This document shows positions 55,260 to 64,000 of a stretch of 64,000 bases of DNA, piece by piece; the first letter of the stretch is position 1, and the number at the start of each line of letters is the position of its first letter. The DNA lies in assembly GCA_030849065.1 (NCBI GenBank), contig JASAON010001596.1, forward strand, positions 1 through 64,000, written 5' to 3'. The DNA is from Jaenimonas drosophilae. Its lineage: Eukaryota; Euglenozoa; Kinetoplastea; Trypanosomatida; Trypanosomatidae. The position numbers and the translations under genes are program-made. Below the pieces are notes generated by a model. It saw only the letters and a program-made list of their open reading frames with translations. It searched no databases and was not told the origin of the DNA.

Positions 55260-55721
55260 ACGGGCACATCCGGCATCTCTTCATTGAGTCACATACACAC
55301 ACGTGAAGCAACGGCCAGCCTCCGTGTTGGAACTCACACAGCGCCTACACAATGAGGTGCTATAAAAGGGTTGTCACGTCTCGTGGCGAAGCAAGCATGG
55401 CGGTTGCTGTATTTCCTCTTGGTCGTGAATATCTTTTCCTTCTCTTCCTTGCATCCACGGTTCGGATGTGGTGCTTGTGCATTGCGGCACCGCCCATGTC
55501 CGAACACACCAGCCAACATCTTCTCTGCACTACTCCAACTGTTTGTGTGCCACGAGTGGTGCCTGCCATTGGTAGGTACACGGAGCTCCATCTCGTCAGT
55601 CATTCTTCTTTATTGCCCCTTCCTTCACGTATACGTTGTGGATGCACATCATCCAAAAGCTGTAGGCTGCTGAACCCACGCAGGAATCTTAGTACGCCCA
55701 GCAGCACCCGGGCTCCTTCCC
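55260..55721. other. Spacer before the flavoenzyme gene
   Basis: An open frame from ATG 55352 (147 codons) crosses the start of the next gene in another frame but has no recognisable features; it is read as leader DNA. A pyrimidine tract near 55607-55632 may direct trans-splicing. Confidence 0.5.
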
Positions 55722-57929
55722 ATGCGGCGAAGCTACGCCTGGCGCGTGACGGCATCCGCCACAGGACCGCCACTTGCAACGGTCCCACACACTGATTCCC
55801 TCCTTGGCTGCCCCATTCGCATTGGTCACGTGGAGCTACCTAACCGTGTTGTAATGCAGCCCATCTATCTCAACACGGAGTGGGAGCATGGCAAGTGGAC
55901 GGAGGTGGCAACAAAGGCGATGGCCGCCTTCTACGCCGAGCGGGCCCACTTTGGGGCGAAGCTCATCATCGTTGGTGGGCTGGGAACCTCGCGCCTCGGG
56001 AGCTGGCGCAAGGACTCTCTCGCCCTCAATACCTTCGACGCGGCCAAGTCGCTGCGCCAGGTGACGGACGCCATTCATGAAGAAGGCGGCCATGTTGTGG
56101 CACAGGCTTTTCACCCTGGACGCGCGGCGCGACGCAAGTGGATGATCTCCGCCACTAATGAGAAGTCAACGGTGCAGCCATTTCCCAACACCGCCCCCAT
56201 TCAGCTACATCGTTTTCTCGTGGACATGGTGGTATCGGAGTATGAACGCTTTGCGCGTCTCGCAGAGGAGGCGGGCTTCGATGGGATGGAGCTCCCTGTG
56301 AGTGATGGCAGCCTCCTGCACAACTTCCTTTCCACCGCCACCAATCACCGCACCGATGAATTTGGTGGAGCGACCCTCGAGACACGTCTGGAGATGTTGA
56401 TGCGGGTACTGGAAACGGTGCGGCAATCTCTTCGTCATCCAGATCGCTTCATCCTTTCACTACGCCTGTGTTTGCACGACTTGAAGCCGGGGGGTACCCC
56501 GATGGAGGACACACTTCGCGTGGCGGAGTTGTTGGCCAAGAGCGGAAGGATTGACCTCCTCAACACCAGTGTTGGGATGCACGACTCGCCTGTGCAGACG
56601 ATGGCGAGCTTTGTGCCACAGGGAACCTTTGCACGGAGCTGCGCCATGGTGAAGGAGCGTCTTCGCAAGGCGGAGATCGACGTGCCCGTCGTGGCCAGCC
56701 ACCGCATCCACTCCGTCGCCGTGGCGGAAAAGTTGTTGAAGGATGAGAGCTGCGATATGGTTGGCATTGCGCGGCCGCTCCTCGCCGATGCACAATTCAT
56801 TCACAAGGCCCTCCAACAACGTGAGGAAGACATTCTTCCCTGCATTGGCTGCAACCACTGCGTCAATCGGCTCTACACACATCAACGTGTCACCTGCGCG
56901 TTGAACCCCATCAGCGGCTACGAGCTGGAGCGAGGGTGGCGGCCTGCAAAATACCGCAAACACATTGCCGTGGTTGGGGCAGGTCCCGCAGGCATCACGT
57001 GTGCGCTCACGTTGTGGAGGCGTGGCCATGACGTGACGCTGTTTGAGCGTGAGGCGGTCATTGGGGGCCAACTTAATCTTGCCAAGCGCGTGCCTGGTAA
57101 GGAGAGCTACCAGGATGTGCTGGAGTACTGGACGCGGCAACTACGCAACAGCTCCATCAATCTGCAGTTGGAGACGGAATTCACACGAGAGGAAGTGGCA
57201 CGCAATCACCAATTCTTTCATGCCGTGGTGCTTGCACATGGGTCTATTCCCCGGCCTATCAGCTCCAGCGTGTTGCCTGGGGCGAGTGAATCCAAGTTGG
57301 TGGTGCCCTACCGCCGCATCCTCGATGGCAGTGTCGTGGCGGGGCGGCGTGTGGCCATTCTTGGAAACGGCGCCATTTCCCACGACGTGGCCTCCTATCT
57401 TCTTCACGACCCGCGTGTATCGCGCTCCGTTGAGTACTACTTGGATGAGTGGGGTGTGAACCTCGCCACGGGTGAGCTGGACGTCAGCTCCAATGAGCGT
57501 GCCCCTCGCAACAATCGGGACGTCATCGTCTTCAACAAGTGCAACAAGGATGCCGACCTCTCACGTGGAACGGGTTGGTCACAAAAGTTGTGGATTCGTC
57601 GTCATGGCGGGACGATTCTGGAAACGGCCATGACGGAGTGCGTGGATGCCGAAGGGTTGCACATCTCCATGATGAACAGCTCGCATGAGCGCTATGTGGT
57701 TCCCTGCGATACCGTTGTGTGGTGTAATGGCCAACTCCCCAACGTTACTGCTGGCACGTGGATCTTTGAGTGGATGAAGGATGGTGCCAAGACACGTGGC
57801 GAGATGATCAAGGACTTTAGCATTTACTCCATTGGTAGCTGCCGAGATCCGCAATCGACGGAAGGAAACGGCGAACAGGACATGTTGATGGCCGTGCACG
57901 AAGGCTACGAAGTGGGAATGAAGGTGTAG
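55722..57929 (+). CDS. 2,4-dienoyl-CoA reductase (FadH)-like iron-sulfur flavoenzyme (735 aa)
   Basis: This family joins an old-yellow-enzyme FMN barrel, a 4Fe-4S cluster and an FAD/NAD(P) domain. FadH reduces 2,4-dienoyl-CoA during breakdown of unsaturated fatty acids. The FMN barrel is at residues about 25-370 ('GHVELPNRVVMQPIY', 'FAERAHFGAKLIIVGG'-like region, 'GFDGMELPVSDGSLLHNFLS', 'CDMVGIARPLLADAQFI'). Cluster ligands are Cys374, Cys377, Cys380 and Cys392 in 'CIGCNHCVNR...C'. The dinucleotide motif is 'AVVGAGPAG' (residues 416-424). The CxxCxxC spacing is as in trimethylamine dehydrogenase rather than the CxxCxxxC of E. coli FadH, so the substrate is not certain. The N-terminus (MRRSYAWRVTASATG) looks like a mitochondrial presequence. 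The length is slightly above FadH (672 aa). Confidence 0.88.
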   Translation: MRRSYAWRVTASATGPPLATVPHTDSLLGCPIRIGHVELPNRVVMQPIYLNTEWEHGKWTEVATKAMAAFYAERAHFGAKLIIVGGLGTSRLGSWRKDSLALNTFDAAKSLRQVTDAIHEEGGHVVAQAFHPGRAARRKWMISATNEKSTVQPFPNTAPIQLHRFLVDMVVSEYERFARLAEEAGFDGMELPVSDGSLLHNFLSTATNHRTDEFGGATLETRLEMLMRVLETVRQSLRHPDRFILSLRLCLHDLKPGGTPMEDTLRVAELLAKSGRIDLLNTSVGMHDSPVQTMASFVPQGTFARSCAMVKERLRKAEIDVPVVASHRIHSVAVAEKLLKDESCDMVGIARPLLADAQFIHKALQQREEDILPCIGCNHCVNRLYTHQRVTCALNPISGYELERGWRPAKYRKHIAVVGAGPAGITCALTLWRRGHDVTLFEREAVIGGQLNLAKRVPGKESYQDVLEYWTRQLRNSSINLQLETEFTREEVARNHQFFHAVVLAHGSIPRPISSSVLPGASESKLVVPYRRILDGSVVAGRRVAILGNGAISHDVASYLLHDPRVSRSVEYYLDEWGVNLATGELDVSSNERAPRNNRDVIVFNKCNKDADLSRGTGWSQKLWIRRHGGTILETAMTECVDAEGLHISMMNSSHERYVVPCDTVVWCNGQLPNVTAGTWIFEWMKDGAKTRGEMIKDFSIYSIGSCRDPQSTEGNGEQDMLMAVHEGYEVGMKV

Positions 57930-58309
57930 GCTGTGCTTGTGCTTGTGCTTGTGTGCGTGTGTGTGTGTGTGTGCTGAGTTCCCCACACTACGTACTCCGT
58001 TCTCCTTCTTTGCAGTAAAGCTTCTTGTGTTGTGTATGGTCGTGTGTTGGAGCTCAACCGTGACATGTGCATGACCGTCTTTCTGCTCCACTACACCCTC
58101 TCACTCTCTTCCTCTAATCACTTGCGTGCGTTTTTTGTTTGTTTTGTTTCTATCTAGGCCATCACCTGCCGTGTGTATCTTGTCCTTCTACCGTTATTCC
58201 ATCATTTCCACCACAGCTGCAGACAGAGGAGCTGCAGCGACCGCTTCCATGCAGCCAAGCACCTAGGCTAGGGATTGCTGCACTATCAACTCCGACCTAG
58301 GGTCATCGG
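57930..58309. other. Spacer between the flavoenzyme and TLDc genes
   Basis: Simple repeat, then a T-rich region (GCGTTTTTTGTTTGTTTTGTTTCTATCTAG ending near 58158), a probable trans-splice acceptor for the TLDc gene. No gene is seen. Confidence 0.55.
57932..57974 (+). repeat. TGTGCT and (GT)n simple repeat in 3' UTR
   Basis: A GTGCTT triplicate runs into a (GT)n tract directly after the flavoenzyme stop codon. Confidence 0.8.
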
Positions 58310-59533
58310 ATGCCCAACATTGTTGCACCTGGGGTTGCCGCCGGCTTCGACGCTGGTCTTGGTGATGGTGCCGCACCACGTTTTCACTTTGTTCCTGATC
58401 GCGGCCTTTTTGAGGCACTACGTAATGGCTCCGCACTCTTTCGGAGCCCACGTAGCCGCCAACAGGAGCGTCTTGGCTGCCACTGCGACCTCAACCTGCA
58501 CGCCCTCTTCTTTTCGGCCGAGGATATGCCCATCCCACGTCCGCCGCTCTCGCGTTGTGAATACCACGAGATACTCCGCGCGCTTCCACCACGGCTGCAG
58601 AATCAGCCCTGGCGTCTGCGCTATGACACCGCTGCAGATGGGTTTAGCCTGCAGAGCTTCTACCGACGCATGTCTGTCGTTCATGATGAAGGTGCTGTGG
58701 GCCTGGGCATCTTCTTCATTGCCGACCGTGAGGAGGAGCGGGCCGGCGGCGATCGGGAGAACACCTCCACCACACCACGCCAGACCACCGTGTTGGGCTG
58801 CGTGACCCCCATCGTACCCTGCGCAGATCGCCACAGTCATCACAGCTTTTATGGCTCAGACGAAACGTCGGTGTTTCGGCTAAATCGGCATGGAACAGTT
58901 GCCTCCTCCCTCGAGGTTGGCTCACCGCTCTCCGCCACAATGACGAGCACCCTGGATGAGCTCGGCTGCTCCATGAATGTGGAGGAGAACTGCAACAACA
59001 GCTCCCCACACTCCCGTCAAGGCTCTATCCAGCTTCCACGCGCCATGTCTGCCAGCTCCGACCTCCATCCTACCACCCTCTCTACGTCAAGCCCATTTGG
59101 TGTGGGTGGTGAAACCCGTGAACCACCCCTGCTGGTACGTTATCCCTGGACCTGCAACCAGCAAAACAAACGCTTCGTCTTTAGCACACTCGATTTTTTC
59201 GGCATCGGCGGAGGACGTGATGGGGCCGCCATCTTTGTGGACCGCCAACTGCAATACGGCCACAGCAGCTTCTGCGAGACCTTCTGCTCTCCTCCCCTCA
59301 ATGGCAGCCCCAGGAATGGGCTCCAACAGAGTGAATTCTTGATGCTACGCATGTTGTGGTTTTCCGTGAAGGAGGACCGCTCTGAGTTCCGACTCATGAC
59401 GCTGGCGCACGGTACGCGTCGATGTGGCTGCGGTCGGAAGCACGAAAACTATCGCAGCTCCTCACGCTCCTTTGAGTGCCCCACAGCGGCAACCACAACA
59501 CACCACTGCTCCAGTGGGAACCTCGGCTGCTAA
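58310..59533 (+). CDS. TLDc-domain protein (407 aa)
   Basis: TLDc domains (OXR1, NCOA7, TLDC2 and relatives) bind and regulate the V-ATPase and are linked to oxidative-stress resistance. The domain spans residues about 90-375. It opens with 'LPPRLQNQPWRLRYDTAADG' followed by 'FSLQSFYRR', matching the 'LP.R.....W.LLYS...HG.S..T.Y' start. Next is 'VLGCVTPIVPC', the 'FYGSDETSVFRL' block and 'NKRFVFSTLDFFGIGGGRDG'. It closes with 'AAIFVDRQLQYGHSSFCETF', equivalent to the 'GL.LD..L..G.S..C.TF' core, and 'LRMLWFSV'. An insert of about 110 Ser-rich residues splits it after 'FRLNRHG'. There is no TBC or LysM domain. A role with V-ATPase is inferred from the family. Confidence 0.85.
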   Translation: MPNIVAPGVAAGFDAGLGDGAAPRFHFVPDRGLFEALRNGSALFRSPRSRQQERLGCHCDLNLHALFFSAEDMPIPRPPLSRCEYHEILRALPPRLQNQPWRLRYDTAADGFSLQSFYRRMSVVHDEGAVGLGIFFIADREEERAGGDRENTSTTPRQTTVLGCVTPIVPCADRHSHHSFYGSDETSVFRLNRHGTVASSLEVGSPLSATMTSTLDELGCSMNVEENCNNSSPHSRQGSIQLPRAMSASSDLHPTTLSTSSPFGVGGETREPPLLVRYPWTCNQQNKRFVFSTLDFFGIGGGRDGAAIFVDRQLQYGHSSFCETFCSPPLNGSPRNGLQQSEFLMLRMLWFSVKEDRSEFRLMTLAHGTRRCGCGRKHENYRSSSRSFECPTAATTTHHCSSGNLGC

Positions 59534-60204
59534 GCACACCTCCCTGTTGATGCTATAATGTAATGTATGTGTGTGAGAAGGGGAGGGGGGGTCAGCAAGG
59601 GAGCTGCACCTCTCATCTCTCTTGTTGCTGTTGCTTATTGGTTCTTTTTCCCCTTCCATGTCCACTTCTCCGTTGTGTGCCAGATGCTGATTGCTGTTGA
59701 TGGTAATTGCCGCAAAACGAGAGGTAAAGTGAAACACCACATAGACCACCCTTTTCCTGCCTACGATCTCACAGAAGTAGTGTGTTTTTTTATGGATGAA
59801 GTGTACTCACCGTAGTTGGTATGTACGACACACGCGTCTGGATGCACGCTTCTTGCCATCACTCTCCCTCTTTGCCACCACCTATCTTCAACGTCATCAT
59901 CACTTCACGTAGCAATTCAATAGGCTAGCCACCACCATCTCCGCTACTTGTACATACACCATAGCACGTGTTGTTGCAGACGTTATCAGCTTAACCACAA
60001 AGCTTTCGTGTTGCACAACTACTACATATTGCTACTTTAAAAACAAATTGAGGTCGAAGCACTGCGCAGGAACCCCGTTTGACGTCACTCGTTCTTCTTT
60101 CCATCATCACTTCTTAGACACACACCAATAACTCACACGTACACGCGCTTTTGCTCTTGTTGCCATCTTCAACATCACTCTTCTTCTTTTGTGTTTCTGA
60201 AACC
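59534..60204. other. Spacer before GFAT
   Basis: Mixed and T-rich DNA. A pyrimidine tract (TCGTTCTTCTTTCCATCATCACTTCTTAG) ends at 60117, 88 nt before the GFAT ATG. The GFAT frame is open from a TTG at 60151, but no ATG precedes 60205. Confidence 0.6.
60089..60117 (+). promoter_or_regulatory. Trans-splice acceptor of GFAT
   Basis: A 27-nt pyrimidine-rich tract ends in CTTAG. No further AG is associated with a better tract before the ATG at 60205. Confidence 0.5.
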
Positions 60205-62226
60205 ATGTGCGGTATCTTTGGCTACGCCAACTTCCATAAGTCCGTCAGCCGGCGGCGCATCTTCGACACCCTCCTCGGTGGCTTGAAAAAGATTGAATAC
60301 CGCGGTTATGATAGCGCAGGATTGTGTGTGATGGACGATGAGGGCCGCCCTTTTGTGCTGCGCAGCGTTGGCAACATCAACGCACTGCGGGAGAAAGTGG
60401 ATAGCCAAGAGGTGCAGAACGCCATTGCGATGGATGCGGTGCTGAGCGACCACGTTGGTCTCGCACACACCCGTTGGGCCACCCACGGCGAGGTCTGCGA
60501 GCGCAACTGCCACCCACAGCAGAGCAATCATGGTGAGTTTACCGTGGTACACAATGGAATCATGACCAACTTCACAACGGTAAAGCAGCTCCTCCTCTCC
60601 GAGGGCTACACCTTCACGAGCGACACCGATACTGAAGTGATCGCGGTGTTGGCGCAGTACATCTACGCCAAGAAGCCGTGCACCTTTGTGGAGCTCGCGT
60701 CGCAGCTCACCCACTTCGTGGAAGGTGCCTACGCACTCCTCCTGACCTCGCAACACTTCCCTGGGGAGTTGATCGCCTGCCGCAAGGGTAGCCCACTCGT
60801 GGTTGGTGTACGAAGTGAAAACACCACGGAAAAGAACACCACCATTGATGCCCCCACCCTGTGCAAGGAGGGCTCCTCGACGGTTCGTCCACGCAAGTAC
60901 ACCATCTTTTCTGCTCCAGAGGACGATGATGCTGTGGAGGTCTTCTTCAGCTCCGACTGCAACGCCTTTGCAGAGTACACCAAGGACGTCATTTATCTCG
61001 AAGATAACGACGTTGTCCACTACAGCGATGGCCAACTTCAGTTCTTCACGGCATCCAAGATGTTGCACGAGGTGGTGAGCCGTGAGTGCCACGTGCTCGA
61101 GATGACACTGGAGAGTCTCTCCAAGGGCAACTACGAACACTTCATGCTCAAGGAGATCTTCGAGCAGAGCGAAACCGTCGTGAGTAGCATGCGTGGTCGT
61201 ATTGACTTCGCCAATGGTGAGGTGCATCTCGGTGGCTTCTCGGCGCAGAATGTCCATCACATTCTGAACTCACGACGTCTTCTCTTCGTGTCATGTGGAA
61301 CCTCCCTCAACAGCTGCTTCGCAGTCCGACCGTTGCTGGAGGAACTCCTCGCCATCCCGGTTGGGGTGGAGAACGCCTCCGACTTCATGGATCGTGATGG
61401 TTGCGTCAATCGCAGTGATACCGTCTTCTTCGTTTCACAGTCTGGGGAAACGGCTGACACGCTCATGGCGCTGCAGCGCTGCCGAGACAATGGGGCGTTG
61501 TGTGTGGGCATCACCAATGTTGTTGGCTCCAGCATTAGCCGCCTCACCGATTTTGGCGCCCACCTCAACGCCGGTGCGGAGGTGGGAGTGGCGAGTACAA
61601 AGGCCTACACCTCGCAGGTGGTGCTACTTACGTTGATTGCCCTCCTCCTGAGCGCAGACTCACGTCGTGCAGAAAAGCGTCGTCAAGAAGTGGTGAAGGG
61701 GCTCATGGACCTCCCCAACAACCTCACAAAGGTGCTCAAATCCATGGATGCCCCGATTGGTGCCCTCGCATCGAAGCTGAAGGACAGCCGCTCCATCATC
61801 ATCCTCGGTCGTGGCTTCGACTACGCCACATGCATAGAGGCCGCCCTGAAGATCAAGGAGCTCACCTACATTCACACCGAGGGCATCAACTCAGGTGAGC
61901 TGAAGCACGGGCCACTCGCCCTGGTGGATGAAGATATGACGGTGATGGCCTTGTGCTCCCAGGACAAACATGCCGACAAGTGCAAGGCTGCGGTGCAGCA
62001 GGTGCGCGCACGCAAGGGCAATCTGATCGTCTTCTCCACCGCACGGGATGCGGAGTTGGAGGAAGCAGCCACGGGCGGCTTCATTGAATTGCCACAGACC
62101 GTGGATTGTTTGCAGTGTGTCGTGAATATTGTGCCATTTCAGCTGCTGTCGTACTACATGGCACTTCAACGTGGTAACAACGTGGACTGCCCAAGGAACC
62201 TGGCAAAGAGTGTTACTGTGCAGTAG
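60205..62226 (+). CDS. GFAT: Glutamine--fructose-6-phosphate aminotransferase (673 aa)
   Basis: GFAT makes glucosamine-6-phosphate from fructose-6-phosphate and glutamine, the entry step to UDP-GlcNAc for GPI anchors and N-glycans. The protein begins MCGIFGYA, so removal of Met exposes the catalytic Cys of the N-terminal glutaminase domain. This fixes the start at 60205. The glutaminase domain includes 'KKIEYRGYDSAG', 'LAHTRWATHGE' and 'HNGIMTNF'. Two sugar-isomerase (SIS) domains follow: 'LLFVSCGTSLNSCFAVRPLL', 'FFVSQSGETADTLMAL', 'ASTKAYTSQV', 'ILGRGFDYATCIEAALK' and 'SGELKHGPLALV'. The C-terminus 'NLAKSVTVQ' is the family's usual end. Length is near animal GFAT (about 680 aa), and all key motifs are intact. 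Confidence 0.98.
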   Translation: MCGIFGYANFHKSVSRRRIFDTLLGGLKKIEYRGYDSAGLCVMDDEGRPFVLRSVGNINALREKVDSQEVQNAIAMDAVLSDHVGLAHTRWATHGEVCERNCHPQQSNHGEFTVVHNGIMTNFTTVKQLLLSEGYTFTSDTDTEVIAVLAQYIYAKKPCTFVELASQLTHFVEGAYALLLTSQHFPGELIACRKGSPLVVGVRSENTTEKNTTIDAPTLCKEGSSTVRPRKYTIFSAPEDDDAVEVFFSSDCNAFAEYTKDVIYLEDNDVVHYSDGQLQFFTASKMLHEVVSRECHVLEMTLESLSKGNYEHFMLKEIFEQSETVVSSMRGRIDFANGEVHLGGFSAQNVHHILNSRRLLFVSCGTSLNSCFAVRPLLEELLAIPVGVENASDFMDRDGCVNRSDTVFFVSQSGETADTLMALQRCRDNGALCVGITNVVGSSISRLTDFGAHLNAGAEVGVASTKAYTSQVVLLTLIALLLSADSRRAEKRRQEVVKGLMDLPNNLTKVLKSMDAPIGALASKLKDSRSIIILGRGFDYATCIEAALKIKELTYIHTEGINSGELKHGPLALVDEDMTVMALCSQDKHADKCKAAVQQVRARKGNLIVFSTARDAELEEAATGGFIELPQTVDCLQCVVNIVPFQLLSYYMALQRGNNVDCPRNLAKSVTVQ

Positions 62227-62699
62227 TGCTACACACATACACACATGGCACCATTACAGAGGACGTCACCTACTCGGTTCTATTTTCTTTTTTCATGATG
62301 ATGCCAAAAAAGCTCAAGCGGCATCTGCTTCTCATTGATCGAAGTAACACAACATTCCAAATGTCGCTCATGAACGGGGAAGTGGGCGAGATGATGTTGT
62401 AGTTGGGCAGGTGATGCTGCACCTCTCTTATGGAGGTTCGTGCTTGCTTTGTTGTTGAAGTGTGCGTGTGTGTGCGTCATGGCGTTGACGGATTTCCCTC
62501 TTTGTGGATACTCATCACTGGAGTACTCACGTCGTTTATTGTGCATCCTTCTTTCTGGGCGACAATGTTTTTTTTTTTGGTACGGTGTGTGTGTCGGACC
62601 ACATTGGTGATGCAGATGCCACCAACATGTACGTACAACAATGTCATGACCCCCCGTCCCTTTCCTACGTTTTTTTTTCTGTTGTTGCCACACAGCAAC
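62227..62699. other. Spacer before MOB1
   Basis: T and GT-rich DNA with a T9 tract near 62568-62578. The MOB1 frame is open upstream to an ATG at 62430, but that segment is Cys/Val-rich translated repeat and lies before the acceptor at 62695. No gene is seen. Confidence 0.6.
62665..62695 (+). promoter_or_regulatory. Trans-splice acceptor of MOB1
   Basis: CCTACG, a T9 stretch, then CTGTTGTTGCCACACAG ends 5 nt before the ATG at 62700. This would give an extremely short leader after the spliced leader and argues for the 229-aa start. Confidence 0.6.
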
Positions 62700-63389
62700 A
62701 TGAGCTTCCTCACTAGCAAACTCTTCGACTCGGATCGAACCTATAAGCCCAAGAAGAAGCACAAGGAGGGCACTGAGCGCTACAACCTCCACCGCTTCGC
62801 CAAATCTCTCGTCCTCTCTGGAGATCTTAGCAAGGCGGTGCAGCTCCCACCCGGTGCGGTGCTCAACCACTGGCTCTCCATGACCATCATTGAATTCTAC
62901 AACATCACGAATGTTGTGTACGGTAGCCTCACGGAGTTCTGCACACCGGCGAGCTGCCCCGTCATGTCGTCTGGCCCGCGGTATGAGTATCTCTGGCGCG
63001 ACCCTCCACAGTACCCAAAAGCCACCAAGGTGAACGCACCCGAGTATGTGCGGCTGTTGATGGAGTGGATCGAGGCACAAATCAATGATGAGCGCATTTT
63101 TCCCTCGGAGGATCGCAACCCATACCCGCCCGACTTCCAGACCCGTGTGCGAAACATTGCCCGCCGCCTCTTCCGCGTCTACGCCCACGTGTACTACAGC
63201 CACTTCTCCAAGATCCAGGAGCTGCAGGAGGAGTCGCACCTTAACACCGCCTTCAAGCACTTCATGTACTTTGTGTGGGAGTTCGATCTCATCCCACGAG
63301 AGGAGCTCACCCCGCTCTACGACCTCCTCATTAACTTGATGGGTCAGACCGCCATTGATAAGCTTGATGGGCATCGAACGAATGAGTAG
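62700..63389 (+). CDS. MOB1: MOB1 kinase activator (229 aa)
   Basis: MOB1 proteins bind and activate NDR/LATS kinases; in trypanosomes MOB1 with its NDR kinase partners is needed for cytokinesis. The family fold is present throughout: 'GTERYNLHRFAKSLVLSGDL', 'AVQLPPGAVLNHWLSMTIIEFYN' and 'LTEFCTPASCPVMSSGPRYEY'. The Cys pair there and two His in 'RVYAHVYYSHF' form the zinc site. 'LQEESHLNTAFKHFMYFVWEF' and 'LIPREELTPL' follow. Length matches the family (about 215-230 aa). The start at 62700 follows a CACAG acceptor by 5 nt; an in-frame ATG at 62430 lies upstream of it and is rejected. Confidence 0.97.
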   Translation: MSFLTSKLFDSDRTYKPKKKHKEGTERYNLHRFAKSLVLSGDLSKAVQLPPGAVLNHWLSMTIIEFYNITNVVYGSLTEFCTPASCPVMSSGPRYEYLWRDPPQYPKATKVNAPEYVRLLMEWIEAQINDERIFPSEDRNPYPPDFQTRVRNIARRLFRVYAHVYYSHFSKIQELQEESHLNTAFKHFMYFVWEFDLIPREELTPLYDLLINLMGQTAIDKLDGHRTNE

Positions 63390-64000
63390 CACGTGGTGAT
63401 CTCATTCTCCAGAAGAAACTGAAGAAGCTGCGTGTACGTCTGTGTGCGTCAGGCACGGACACGCACGCAAACACAGACAAACACTTTTGCAGCATTTTTT
63501 CTCACTCCTCCCCCCACCACGGTCATGGGCGTGAGGCAGGTGGTCTTGAGTTATCGCATCTACATATCCCACTTCATGTAATGCCTTGGTGACTTGTGTC
63601 TGTGCGTGCACTCAGATCAACCAACACTCTCATACTCATTCATTCATCCTCTGTGATGCCGTTTGTAACGTACGTAGAGATGGGGGGGGGGAACTACCAG
63701 ACTCCATCATCATCATTGGCTGGTTCTACGCAAGGGGTTCACCTCATGCATGGAGGTTCTGGCTACGTTGCAAACGTTCATCAACTACCGAGACAACAAG
63801 TATTCAGGAATGGTGTGTTACGGTTATTGTTTTTGTATCATGAGGATTGCCATATACACACAAGTGATCTTCTATTTCTTGTGTCTTTTGTTCGTTTTGT
63901 TAGCGTCTGAACCACACATCTTCTGCAACAAGCTACTAGAGCACTTCATTCACAGTACGTGTTTCTCATCAGGTGCTGCGTTGTTGTTTCTGTAGTTCTC
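63390..64000. other. Downstream spacer to window end
   Basis: 3' UTR and spacer of MOB1 with CA, T and G tracts (a G run near 63681-63690). Two short frames at 63586-63995 have no protein-like features. No gene is seen. Confidence 0.55.

Noticed and set aside
55352..55795. 147-codon ATG frame ahead of and overlapping the flavoenzyme
   Set aside because: No recognisable domain, it overlaps a well-supported gene start, and it has a pyrimidine-rich composition typical of leader DNA.
60175..61260. 361-codon minus-strand open frame opposite GFAT
   Set aside because: It is antisense to a certain gene in a codon-biased region, has no recognisable motif, and no other minus-strand gene exists in the window.
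62430..62699. N-terminal extension of MOB1 from an upstream ATG
   Set aside because: It lies before a strong polypyrimidine-CACAG acceptor and has no similarity to MOB proteins, whose conserved start is MSFL.
62280..63392. 370-codon minus-strand open frame opposite MOB1
   Set aside because: It is a shadow of MOB1 plus spacer and its composition has no protein-like features.

Overview
The window looks like nuclear DNA of a kinetoplastid protist (trypanosomatid or bodonid). All recognisable host genes lie on the + strand, have no introns and are separated by 0.3-2.9 kb spacers. Many spacers carry a pyrimidine tract followed by AG shortly before the ATG, the usual trans-splice acceptor layout. 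DHFR and thymidylate synthase are one fused protein, and the resident retroposon is of the ingi/L1Tc type. The species cannot be named from sequence alone. Proteins are rich in codon-repeat runs (Asn, Gln, Asp, His, Ser), and spacers in CA/GT and CAT/GATGAT repeats.

Layout. 1-29 kb holds large, mostly unrecognised proteins: a 306-aa Asp-rich protein, an 866-aa low-complexity protein, a 1289-aa protein with a C2-like end, and a 2181-aa probably mitochondrial helical protein. Lipin (phosphatidate phosphatase), a C1D/RRP47-type exosome cofactor and a 1745-aa membrane-anchored protein with an EF-hand-like C-terminus follow. 29.2-32.1 kb has no convincing gene. 32-41 kb carries DHFR-TS, a PRMT7-like arginine methyltransferase, a possible divergent TBP-fold protein and a large PP2C phosphatase.

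41.4-45.7 kb holds three paralogous small zinc proteins that I read as CULT (cereblon thalidomide-binding-type) domains, with duplicated spacer DNA between them. Immediately after the third lies an apparently full-length but disrupted ingi/L1Tc-like retroposon (45715-52065). It has a 12-bp target-site duplication, a poly(A) tail, a Pr77/HDV-ribozyme-like 5' end, a 2A-like peptide, AP-endonuclease, reverse transcriptase, RNase H and eight C2H2 fingers. 52.4-63.4 kb returns to housekeeping genes: membrane-anchored peptidyl-tRNA hydrolase 2, a TPR protein, an unknown 362-aa protein, a 2,4-dienoyl-CoA-reductase-like flavoenzyme, a TLDc protein, GFAT and MOB1.

The genes do not form one pathway; this is the normal functional mixture of a kinetoplastid polycistron. 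The parts most worth a second look are the CULT gene array, the features of the retroposon next to it, and the TBP-like protein. Start codons were placed at ATG, usually the first after a plausible AG acceptor, even where the open frame extends further upstream.
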